The translations under genes and the position numbers were made by a program. Positions 1 to 10,499 of a DNA stretch of 64,000 bases are shown here, piece after piece (the stretch's first letter is position 1; the number at the start of each line of letters is the position of its first letter). The notes under the pieces are model-generated. The model searched no databases, had not been told where the DNA came from, and was given only the letters and a program-made list of their open reading frames with translations. Source of the DNA: Macrobrachium rosenbergii (lineage: Eukaryota; Arthropoda; Malacostraca; Decapoda; Palaemonidae). The stretch lies in contig NC_089781.1 of the NCBI RefSeq assembly GCF_040412425.1, forward strand, positions 50,854,727 through 50,918,726, in the 5' to 3' direction.

Positions 1-283
1 TTCCCGCACAGACTGAAGGTCACATGGGGTCGGGAGAAGGGGATGAGACGGGCAAATAAATCCCTCTAATTATTAAATTAGAGGGAAATAAGGAGCCTCA
101 ACCGCCTAAAATAAAATACAGAGATGGTACTCAACTTAGGTGAAGAATCCAAGGAGGATGCCATAGTGAAACGATCAAATAAGGCGCACACACGAACAGT
201 ACAACAACAGCGGACGCGTGCTAAAAGTGGAATGTGGGTGCGCGGTTTGTTTACAGTCCGCGAGTGGTGCGGGGGTTTTAACG
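1..283. other. no recognised feature
   Basis: I see no gene or repeat I can name here. Open frames on both strands are short and have no recognisable motif. The segment immediately precedes sequence resembling a DIRS terminal repeat, so it may be internal sequence of the same degraded element. Confidence 0.4.
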
Positions 284-516
284 GCACCTCACTCATTGGG
301 GTGGGACTTTGACATTGGGAATGTTTACAGGGCGGAGGCCTGTGATTGTGACAATCTCACCCTTTCTACACGACGATAAAGTCTTCATTTTAAAAAAATT
401 CGCCCATATCATGGAGCTCACACGTAATGTAAGGGAACACAATGAAAATGTTAACTCGGCAATTAAAGCAGCTTTAGCTTTTCTCTGGTATATTTAGCAA
501 TAGCTTTACCTAGAAA
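284..516 (+). repeat. divergent DIRS-like right terminal repeat fragment
   Basis: This stretch aligns by eye with the right inverted terminal repeat of the DIRS-like element at 28.1-28.4 kb. Shared blocks in the same order are a CCTCACT..GGGG block, TTTACAGGGCGGAGGCCTGT, CTCACCCTTT, and TTTTCTCTGGTAT.TTTAGCAATA followed by CCTAGAAATA. Divergence is high and there are internal indels, so this is an older or different copy. The (AT)n run starts exactly where the ITR reads CCTAGAAATA, so the microsatellite probably grew from the repeat end. Confidence 0.6.
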
Positions 517-533
517 TATATATATATATATAT

Positions 534-625
<92 letters not shown>
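517..625. repeat. (AT)n microsatellite
   Basis: About 105 bp of nearly perfect AT dinucleotide repeat with one interruption (TCAT near 535). It directly abuts the DIRS terminal-repeat remnant on its left. Confidence 0.97.
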
Positions 626-628
<3 letters not shown>

Positions 629-744
629 CTAATAGCCACAATGCCCTGTTAACTTCTCGAATTCTTCAAGCTTTTTTGACGTCAAACATGCAGAGGATTT
701 TATACAAAAATTTAATAGTTTAAACATCCCCTAAAATAACATCA

Positions 745-1593
745 AATTGCTCAGCCTCGACGTCGTCATTATTTACCAAAGTCCCGATCGCCGACGTGTT
801 GTCTTTCTTAAAGAGGAAGTTACAACCATATGAAGACCATTTTCCTCTTGGCATAGATAAAACCCTCAAACTTATCAACCTGTGTGTAACTAACAACGTG
901 TTCTCTTTCAATGGTAATTTTTACAAACAAAAATTTGGCTGTAGCATGGGCAGTCCCCTATCACCTCTTTTAGCAAACTTGTACATGGAATATTTCGAAA
1001 CAGAAATTTTGTCATCTATTAAACCCCGTAATATGATCTGGCTTAGATACGTGGATGATATTTTTACTTTCTGGGACAATAGCTGGGGAGACTTTAATGA
1101 ATTTTTTAATAGACTAAATTCACTAGTTCCGACCATAAAATTTAAAACGGAATGGGAAAAGGACGGAAAACTGCCGTTCCTAGATGTACTGATCATAAGA
1201 GAACAGAACAGATATGCATTTACAGTATATAGAAAACCCACCTTTGTTGTTTCCTACATTCATTTCTTAAGCTACCACGATGTCTCCGTAAAGATCAAGG
1301 TAGGGTGCAACTTATTCCTCAGAGGACTTAGCATATGTTAAAATGGGTACCTAGATAAAGAATTCAACACGGTCCACCAACAACTAACGCAACTACTCTA
1401 TCCACCACACATTATTGAGAGGGCTATTAACAAAGCGAATAAAATATACTATAGAGGTCCCACTCACAACAGACAAATAGATTTTAACAACAAAATAAAG
1501 CTTCCGTACAAGGAAAACAACCAAAAAGCCACCGAACAACTCAGGTCATTTTCCATTATCCCAACTCCATCGGGAGCTCGCTCATTAACGTAT
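745..1593 (+). pseudogene. Penelope-like element reverse transcriptase (broken)
   Basis: This encodes the RT domain of a Penelope-like element. The sequence shows motif A (SLDVV, then after a 1-nt frame slip near 770, FTKVP), the block GCSMGSPLSPLLANLYME, and the catalytic YVDD at 1048-1059 (LRYVDDIFTFW). These are the usual RT core motifs. An in-frame TAA at 1339-1341 interrupts the frame, which then stays open to about 1593 with thumb-like sequence (YLDKEFNT, IINKANKIYY-type). The domain that should follow, GIY-YIG, lies at 3723 beyond an inserted element. The N terminus is missing or unreadable before about 740. In Penelope elements the RT primes on chromosomal DNA nicked by the GIY-YIG nuclease. 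The copy is inactive as written. Confidence 0.85.
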
Positions 1594-1599
1594 ACTAAA

Positions 1600-3718
1600 C
1601 CCTTACACGCCGAGCCTCTATTTACAAAAGTGTCTGTCGTATGCCGGCAGTGTTCGGGAGTTAGCGCTGAAGCGCGGAAAAATTTTTCTTTTTTTCTTAA
1701 ATCACAGCACGCTTAGTTTTTAAGATTAAGAGTTCATTTGTGGCTCCTTCTTTTGTCATTGCCTGAAGTTTAGTATGCAACCATCAGAAATGAAAAAAAT
1801 ATCATTATCATATATAAATATTGGAATATATGACAGCGCAAAAAAAATGTTTATATAATAATATACAAATCGCACTGTGAGCAAAACAGTTAAAGCTAAT
1901 GAGTTATTTTTTTTTTGTATTGTACACTAAATTTTGATGATTTTGGTATATAACAAATTGTAAAACGATCAAAGCAACACAGAGAAAATATTATCACAAA
2001 ATGATGCATGAATTCGTAATGCGCGGACGTACAAACAAGTTTTTTTCTAAAATTCACCATAAATCGAAATATTGTGCTAGAGACTTCCCATTTGTTGCAA
2101 AATGAAGGTAAATGATTGAATATTACTAGACTAAGTGTTTTAGCTTACAATTGCAGTTTGCGACCATTTGGTCAAGTTAAAGTTGACCGAAGGTCGAATT
2201 TTTTCTATTTATCGTGATTTATATGAAAATATTTCAAAACTGATAAAAGCTACAACCATGAGTTATTTTTTGTTGTATTCTACATGATATTGCGCACATT
2301 TTCATGTATAACACTTTATGTAAGGCCTAATATAAAATGGTGCGAAAATTACGACAAGGTGACAAAAGAAATTCTGAGATTTTCAGCCGAGTTACCGCGT
2401 GCGGAGGGAAGGAAAAAGTTTTTTCAAAAATTCACCATAAATTGAAATATTGTGCTACAGACTTCCCGTTTGTTACAAAATGAAGGTAAATGATTGAATG
2501 TTACTAGAATGTAAGAGTTTTAGCTTACAATTACGTTTTTTTACCATTTCGGTCGAGTCAAAGTTGACCAAAGGTTGAAATTTTGGCACTTATCGTGATT
2601 TATATGAAAATATTTCAAAATTGATAAAAGCTACAACCATGAGTTATTTTCTGTGCAAACATTACGACAAAGTGACGAAAGAATTTCTGAGATTTTCGGC
2701 AGAGTTACTGCGCGCGGACGTAAGGAAAAAGTTTTTTAAAAAATTCACCATAAATTGAAATATTGTGCTAGAGACTTCCCATTTGTTGCAAAATGAAGGT
2801 AAATGATTGAATATTACTAGAATGTAAGAGTTTTAGCTTAAAATTGCATTTTTCGACCATTTCAGTCGAGTCAAAGTTGACCAAAGGTTGAAATTTTGGC
2901 ACTTATTGTGATTTATATGAAAATATTTCAAAACTGATAAAAGCTACAACCATGGGTTGTTTTTTGTTGTATTTTACATGAAATTGCACACATTTTCATA
3001 TATAAAACTTTATGTAAAGGCTAATATAAAATGGTGCAAAGATTACAACAATGTGACGAAAGAACTTCTGAGATTTTCGGCAGAGTTACCGCGCGGACGT
3101 ATGGAAAAGGTTTTTTTCAAAAATTCACCATAAATTGGAATACTGTGCTAGAGACTTCCAATTTGTTGCAAAATGAAGGTAAATGATTGAATATTACTAG
3201 AATGTAAGAGTTTTAGCTTACAATTGCGTTTTTCGACCATTTCGGTCAAGTCAAAGTTGATCGAACATTGAAATTTTGGCACTTATTGTGATTTATATGA
3301 AAATATTTCAAAACTTATAAAAGGTACAACTATGAGTTGTTTTTTGTTGTATTCTACATGAAATTGCACACATTTTCATATGTAAAACTTTATGTAACGG
3401 CTAAAATAAAATGGTGCAAAAATAACAAAAAAGTGACGAAAGAATTTCTGAGATGCGTCGCTGATGCTCTGTAGTGTGAGAAGAAAGAAATTCGCACATG
3501 CGCGGCTCGGTAACGCTTTTAAACAAAACAACAGCGTGATCTGTGAACTCCCAGCATCCATCAAGGCGCGTGATTTAAAATATTTCGCAAACTAGGCCTA
3601 TAACTATTTTTCTGCGAATATTTAAAAAAACTTTTTGTAGTCAACGTACTGTACGTCCACCCGGCACCCAACAGACAATTTTAGTCGACGTACTATACGT
3701 TCAGTCGGTGTTTAAGGG
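1600..3718 (+). mobile_element. satellite-carrying TTAA element, copy 1
   Basis: A 2.1-kb insertion splits the Penelope-like element between its RT and endonuclease. Ends are CCCTTACACGCC and GGTGTTTAAGGG, near-inverted repeats. Flanks are TAAA (1596-1599) and TTAA (3719-3722), an imperfect TTAA duplication. TTAA targets with CCC termini are typical of piggyBac-type transposons (established); the assignment here is inference because no transposase is present. The interior is a direct tandem array of about 378-bp units. The right subterminal region (3480-3718) carries an extra block with TAGTCGACGTACTATACG that is also found in copy 3 but mostly absent from copy 2. Confidence 0.75.
2035..3480 (+). 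repeat. tandem ~378-bp repeat inside TTAA element copy 1
   Basis: The marker AATTCACCATAAAT recurs near 2049, 2429, 2741 and 3120, giving spacings of about 380, 312 and 379 bp. One unit is therefore shortened by about 65 bp. Each unit runs through GTGCTAGAGACTTCC, a TTACTAGAATGTAAGAGTTTTAGC-type block, TCAAAGTTGACC and CTACAACCATGAG. No open frame is conserved across units, so it looks like satellite rather than coding sequence. Confidence 0.85.
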
Positions 3719-3722
3719 TTAA

Positions 3723-4058
3723 ATAACAAAGGGGAAGAAGCTGGAGTTTACAAGATACCGTGTAGCAATTGTAATGACATTTACGTGGGGGAGACAAGTA
3801 GATCGCCTTCGCAAAGAATAACAGAGCACAAAAGATCAGTGTTACGCTTCGGAGAGTTCGGGGATTTTCCTACATATCAGAAATACAGACCATATCATAA
3901 ACTGGAGTGGGGCGGAGCTGGTTTTCAAAAGTAGCTGTCCGTACAAAAGAAAGATGCTGGAATCTGCTATCATCAATCAAACCAACAATATGAACTTGTC
4001 AGGAGGACATTGGAAATCGGACGACATCGACGCTTTAATCCTCAGACCACTTCTGAAG
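3723..4058 (+). pseudogene. Penelope-like GIY-YIG endonuclease domain (broken)
   Basis: The frame reads GVYKIPCSNCNDIYVGET, then a conserved R and EHKRS, the GIY-YIG nuclease signature of Penelope elements including the CxxC zinc-binding pair. A frame slip near 3890 moves the remainder (INWSGAELVFK, then LESAIINQTNNMNLSGG) into another frame up to about 4058. It is the C-terminal partner of the RT at 745-1593; the two are separated only by the inserted TTAA element. The nuclease nicks target DNA for reverse transcription. Non-coding sequence to about 4370 probably includes the element's 3' end, which I could not define. Confidence 0.85.
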
Positions 4059-4371
4059 AAGGTGTTCCAGGGCATACGACCACCAGAATCGTTGCCAAAC
4101 GGGAGTTAATGGGCCGAAAACCACTAGGGAACAGTTTACTCTCCTCCTTCTTAGGAAACGGTCACCTGCATACCATCGGAGAATTAATGCCACACCTATA
4201 TATGCTTTGTATATATACCATTGTAACATTTCATCTGTCCATATTTTTCCAGTGAACAGGGGCACAGAAGGAAGTGCCCGAAATATATGGTTGCAACGTT
4301 CAAATAGTGTTTTATGGGCCTTTTTATCTTTATATTATACTGTAGTATTACAGTAAAAGACATTCATATAG

Positions 4372-4530
<159 letters not shown>

Positions 4531-4558
4531 CTTTTTGGTTGTTGTTCAACTCTTTATT

Positions 4559-4747
4559 AGTTTCACAATACTTTCTAAATCTTCTACGTTCTTCAAAGTG
4601 TAGTTGGTGGTTGAAGAGGTCATGATAAGTGACGGAGCAGCTGTGGTGCTGTGTTCCCAGTAAATGGCACAAAGGGTTAACTTTTGTTTCTTTATCCACC
4701 AACTACACTTTGAAGAATGTAGAAGATTTAGAAAATATTGTGAAACT
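4559..4747. repeat. inverted repeat between two (AT)n runs
   Basis: The left arm 4559-4610 and right arm 4696-4747 are near-perfect reverse complements of about 52 bp (for example AACTACACTTTGAAGAA pairs with TTCTTCAAAGTGTAGTT). They enclose an 85-bp loop. (AT)n runs lie outside both arms at 4381-4519 and 4801-4896, so the palindrome probably extends into them. It has the form of a hairpin MITE or of two inverted copies of one short element. Confidence 0.85.
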
Positions 4748-4796
4748 AAAAACAGTTTATCACCAACCTAAAAGCCATTAAATTCAATGAAACTGT

Positions 4797-5883
<1,087 letters not shown>

Positions 5884-6241
5884 CAGTGAACCCCCCGTAT
5901 TCGCGGGGGATGCGTCCCACCCCCCATCCCCCTGCAAATAGCTAAAATCTGCGAATACTTAAAACCCCTCTAAAAACACTTAAAACTGCCCATTTTGGTA
6001 GTTTAAACACAGAAAAACCCTGTAAAAATGCATATACCTGAGTATTTTAATAGTTTTATCACGAAAAGTGCATTTATTCATGAAAATTATATGAAAAAAC
6101 AGTAATTAGTGAATATTTCTCAGTGAAAAATACTGCAAATTGGCAAATTTTCCAGCGAATAATGGCTAGATATGTTCCACAGAGAAACCGCGAATGCATG
6201 AGTCCGCGAATCATGAGAACGCGAATACAGGGGGTTTACTG
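5884..6241. mobile_element. 358-bp TA-type MITE (Tigger/mariner-like)
   Basis: The left end CAGTGAACCCCCCGTATTCG and the right end, which reads CAGTAAACCCCCTGTATTCG on the other strand, form an inverted repeat of about 24 bp. Both ends are flanked by TA (5882-5883 and 6242-6243), the target duplication of Tc1/mariner and pogo/Tigger transposons. It has no coding capacity, so it would depend on a transposase elsewhere. CAG termini fit the pogo/Tigger group, but the family assignment is inference. Confidence 0.85.
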
Positions 6242-6508
6242 TATAGAGATACATAGATATATACTGTAATTATTTTGATTTGATATTTTTTTAAGAGAAC
6301 AAACAAGCTCTCATCGTAGAAAATGGGTAGTTTTAATACGATACTGAAGAAAATTTCTCTTTCTACCCACTATCCAGAATTGGCAAGTCATACAGACATT
6401 GTACGAAAATTTGTCGCTCAATGTTGCTCAAAGGGCAATATCGCAGGGTGATATCAAGATACATAGATACATATTTACTCTGATATAGTTTTTGAGAAAA
6501 AAATTAAT

Positions 6509-6745
6509 TATATCTTAGTTTAACCAGACCACTGAGCTGATTAACAGCTCTCCTAGGGCTGGCCAGAAGGATTAGATTTATTTTATGTTGCTAAGAACCT
6601 ACTGGTTACCTAGCAATGGGACCTACAGCTTATTGCGGAATCCGAACCACATTATGACGAGAAATTAATTTCTATCACCAGAAATAAATTCCTCTAATTC
6701 TTCACTGGCCGGTCGGAGAGTTGAACGCTGGGCCAACAGCGTGAG
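6509..6745 (-). mobile_element. tRNA-derived SINE, head-degraded copy
   Basis: Reading on the minus strand, this copy shares body and tail with the SINEs at 11,058-11,336 and 47,848-48,124: CTGGTGATAGAAATT, TAGGTCCC..TGCTAGG, and a tail ending CAGTGGTCTGGTTAAACTAA. The tRNA-like head is damaged: the B-box region reads as a poor match and the start is missing or altered. No clear target duplication was found. Confidence 0.8.
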
Positions 6746-6811
6746 AGAGCCAGTTTTTATCGTAGATAATGTGTATTTTAACAGGAAAATGACAATTTTA
6801 TAATAAAATCA

Positions 6812-6985
6812 AGTTTTATACATACTTACCAAATAATTACATAGCTATTGCTTCTACTTTACGTGGCAGCTCAAAATTTAAAATTCGCAGTAGCACTTTT
6901 GTTTTAGGTGTAGTTATACTGCCCCGCCCACTTTCGGAGAAGGATACGTACAACACAGCTAAAGAGCTCTGTTCATTAATGATCT
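6812..6985 (-). repeat. DIRS-2 inverted terminal repeat (3' side)
   Basis: Reverse complement of 13,335-13,530 with moderate divergence. Shared blocks include CAAATAATTACATAGCTATT, GGCAGCTCAAAATTTAAAAT and GTGTAGTTATACTGCCCC. It is the terminal repeat beyond the recombinase end of the element. Confidence 0.88.
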
Positions 6986-7019
6986 ATGTCCATGAAAAGG
7001 GAGGAGGGAGGGCTCTGAT

Positions 7020-7105
7020 CATGAAATTATTTGTTAAGTATATATAAAACTTCATTTTATTATAATGTCATTTTTATATACATGTATGTAACTTACCAAA
7101 TAATT
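7020..7105 (-). repeat. DIRS-2 internal complementary region
   Basis: The first half (about 7023-7068, ATTATTTGTTAAGTATATAT then AAAACTTCATTTTATTATA) is the reverse complement of the outer edge of the low-coordinate ITR. The second half (about 7062-7105, ATACATGTATGTAACTTACC then AAATAATTACATAGCT) is the reverse complement of the outer edge of the high-coordinate ITR. This head-to-head arrangement is the DIRS hallmark thought to template the circular intermediate. Confidence 0.85.
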
Positions 7106-7530
7106 ACATAGCTGAATCCCACATTGACAGGAGGTGGGATGCACGGGCAAAACTACTCAAAAACACTCGGAGATGGAGATGAATTTGAAACAGAAAATTT
7201 AGCTAGCATTGTGAAATGCTTGTTGTAACCTTACCTGGTGAGGGAGCTACAGCAGGTAGGTATTGCCTCTGGTTGCGGTTCCTCTAGACTGGTACAGCCA
7301 AGAGTTGCCTCTAATTTAGTGGGTGCTTTGCAACACAGGAGTTAATGGCAGGTTGCCAAAGCTAACAATCCAAAAAAGACACATCAAAATGTGTGCGCCC
7401 TTGACCTGGGCGCAGTACAAAACATAACCAGAAAATTAAAACCTACACCACAAACTTGTTAAAATTCAAACCAACTGATGGCACTCATGACACTATCAAT
7501 CGGGCTTCCCAAGAAAACACCAATCCTCAT

Positions 7531-8600
7531 TCAAGGTGAGTGGACAGAGGAAAAACTAAGAAAATCCTCCTGTCCCTCTTTACCCAACACCATGCCAGCT
7601 GCAAAAAACAGGCCTAGAATACTGCAACTTTTGTAAATTGTTTCCACAAAACGCAAGCAGAACATTGCAAAAACTGATTTGCACCTCCAATATGTGGATT
7701 GCAGGAGAGAAGACAGCAATACATTACGCCTGAAGGCCAAGGAAGTCGCCACTGCCCTAATTTCATGTGCTTTGACCTTGCATAAAGGAAAGACACCCTC
7801 CTGGATCTTAGAGCGTGATTCAGAAATCACAGTTCTTAAAAAGAATGTTACGGCAGTCTTAGATAATGGCCGACTGGGGTTTTTAACTGAACACCGCAGA
7901 TTCAGAGAAGGGCCTCTAATCTCTTTGGTTCTTCGTAAATACTCGCGAAGAGAACGAACTGGGCAGAAGCGTCCTTCCTGATCCACTTGACCTAGAATGT
8001 TAGTTAGGCTCTTGACTGGAAAGGAATGTGGCCATGGACTAGAGGGGTCTTTGTTCTTTGCCATTGAACCTAAGGTCAAGGAGCAGATAGCACCACCTTG
8101 CGAGATGCCTACTCTCTTATCAAGGGCCTGTAGCTCGCTAACTCTCTTTGCCGTTGCTAAAGCCATTAGAAAAAGCATCTTTTTTGTCAAATCTCTATGA
8201 GAGGAGGATTCTAGAGGCTCAAAAGGTGGGCCCAAGAGCCATTTGAGGACAATATCCAAATTCCACGCAAGTTCCGGACCTCTATCTTGTTTACTAGTAT
8301 TCATGGACTTTATCAGATCACGTAAGTCCTCGTTTGATGAAAGGTCTATTCCTCTGTGTTTGAAGACAGAATTCAACACAGCTCTATCCCTTGATGGTTG
8401 AAGTGGCTAAACCTTTCGAGGATCTGAGGAAAAGCAAAAAACCTGCAATATGAGCTACAGCCGTCTGAGAAGGGGATATATTTCTGTCTCGACACCAGCT
8501 CTGAAAGACTGTCCACTTTAACTGGTAGGCTGCAGCAGAAGATCGTTGCCTACATCTTGCAATGGCTTCTGCGGCCTTCCTTGAAAAACCTTTCACTCTG
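7531..8600 (-). pseudogene. DIRS-2 tyrosine recombinase (dead)
   Basis: The N-terminal core-binding part (8384-8596) reads AYQLKWTVFQSWCRDRN and AHIAGFLLFLRSSKGLATST; the catalytic part lies at 7531-8379. Visible motifs are the first arginine in ATAKRVSELQAL and the HxxR box in AHEIRAVATS. The position of the nucleophilic tyrosine reads Cys (VFAMFCLRF, codon at plus-strand 7657-7659), whereas related copies have Tyr there. A stop or frameshift separates the two halves near 8380. The enzyme would join the circular cDNA to chromosomal DNA; this copy should be inactive. Confidence 0.85.
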
Positions 8601-10490
8601 ACAAGTTCCCTGACAGTCTGAAGCTGTCAGAGAGAGAGAGTGGATAAGCCTCGGTGAAAACGAAGAAAATTGGGTTGTCTGAAAAGATTTCTCTTCTGAG
8701 ATAAACGCCTTGGATAGTCTACTAGTAGGCTCAGAAGGTCCAGGAACCACTCGTGTGGCCAAAAGCAAGGTCACTGAGACGTTGCTGTGAGTGCTGAACT
8801 TCCTCAACACTTCTCTTACCATGTTGAAGGGAGGAAAGGCAAAGACATTGAGATCCGACCAATCTTGAAACACGACATCCGTCGCCCAAGCCTGTGGATC
8901 TGGAGTTGGGGAACAGCACAGAGGGAGACGATGGTTTCTTGACATTGCAAACAGGTCTACCGACGGCTTTCCCCACTGCTTCGACAGGTCGATGCATACC
9001 TGTGGATTGAGTGTCCACTGCATCGATAGATCCTGTTTGCCACAACTCAGTTTGTCTGCAAGGACGTTCATTTTGCCCTGGACGAAGCGAGTTCCTCCTT
9101 GTTTCATTATGTAGGCCAGAGCAGTCATGCTGTCTGAACGTACTGCAACTGTCTTTCTGAAGGTCTCTGTCGCAAAAAATTGAAGAGCCAGGTGTATCGC
9201 CCTCAATTCTTTCACATTTATGTGCAAATCTCTTTCGGTCGGGGACCATTAACCTGATACTTCCAAGCCGTTGAGAAGGGCTCCCCAACCCAGATCCAAT
9301 GCATCGGAGAACAACATTGGGTTGGGGCTCACAGGAGGCAGTGACATCCCTGTCGCGAATCTGTCCTCTGCCACCCACCACCAAAGGTCCTCCTTAATTC
9401 TGGGGGTGATTTCGAAGACGAACGAATCTGGAAATATCCTTCTCCGCCAGTTGGCTCTGAGGTAGAACTGAAGTGGTCTGATGTATAGCCTGCCCAGAGG
9501 TACAGACTTCTCAACTGACAACAGAGTTCCCACAAGGCTCATCCAAATGTTGGCCGAGCAGGACAGAAGAGAAATTAATTTTCGAACTTTCAAAATGCAG
9601 TTGCGAATCCTTTGTTGGGACGGAAAAGCCCGAAAATTCAAAGAATCTATCACTATCCCCAAATAAAGAATTGACAGTGTGAGGACTAATTGTGATTTCT
9701 TGAAGTTTATCAGCAATCCTAGGTCTTGAGCAAGTTGAAGTGTCTTCTGAAGGTCCTCCATGCATTGGGCTCCTGATGGGGATCAAAGGAGCCAATCGTT
9801 CAAGTATAAGGTCATGTTGATTCCTATTAGGTGCAGCCAATTCGCTAATGGAGCGAGAACTCAGGTGAAAACTTGAGGGGCCGTGGCGAGACCGAAGCAC
9901 AAGGCCCGAAACTGGAAGACCCTGTCCTGGAACATGAACCTCAGATACTTCTGGAATCCTGGTGAACTGTTACATGGAAATAAGCATCCTCCATATCTAT
10001 TGTCACCATCCAATATCTCCGATGGATAGCAGACAGGACCGATTGATTTGTTTCCATCTTGAACTTCACAGTTTGGAGGAAGAAGTTCAGGGCACCGATG
10101 TCCAGGATAGGTCTCCACTCCCCTGATGATTTGGGGACTATGATGAGGTGACTGTAAAATCCCTCTGTGCTTGTGTCTTCGACTTCCTCAACTGCCTGCT
10201 TCTCAAGCAGAGCCGAAACCTCGAGACAGGGCTGAAAACCTCTCTGAGCCTACAGAGTAGGCTGTCAATTTGATGGGAGAGGTTACTAAGGGAGGTTTCT
10301 CCCTGACGGGGATAGAGTAGCCCTCTTCTAATACTTGGAGCACCCAAGGATCTATTATCCTTGACTCCCAGATGTTCCAAAAATTAAGTAGTCTTGCTCC
10401 CACCAGGGCACTGAGGACAGGTAGCTCACTTGCAAGAGGGGTTTTGTTTGAGGGTTGTTTGCTGAGTCGTGCTGGACGCAAATTGGTTCT
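8600..10490 (-). pseudogene. DIRS-2 reverse transcriptase-RNase H (dead)
   Basis: From the N terminus: ARLLNFWNIWESRIIDPWV and LEEGYSIP (10.3-10.48 kb), RT palm motifs including FQFRALCFGLATAPQVFT (about 9861-9920), and the catalytic box YLNDW at 9792-9806, where the usual first Asp of YxDD is Asn. Then INFKKSQL, the thumb, and RNase H with LFSDALDLGWGALL, VKELRAIHLAL and VRSDSMTALAY, followed by a linker (SVDLFAMSRNH, DWSDLNVFAFPPF) to the recombinase. At least three frame changes split it. It would make and process element cDNA, but the palm mutation and frameshifts inactivate it. Confidence 0.85.
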
Positions 10491-10499
10491 TGGACGGGA

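Noticed and set aside
2035..3480. Tandem arrays as CRISPR-like repeats
   Set aside because: Units are about 378 bp and contiguous with no unique spacers; the context is eukaryotic.
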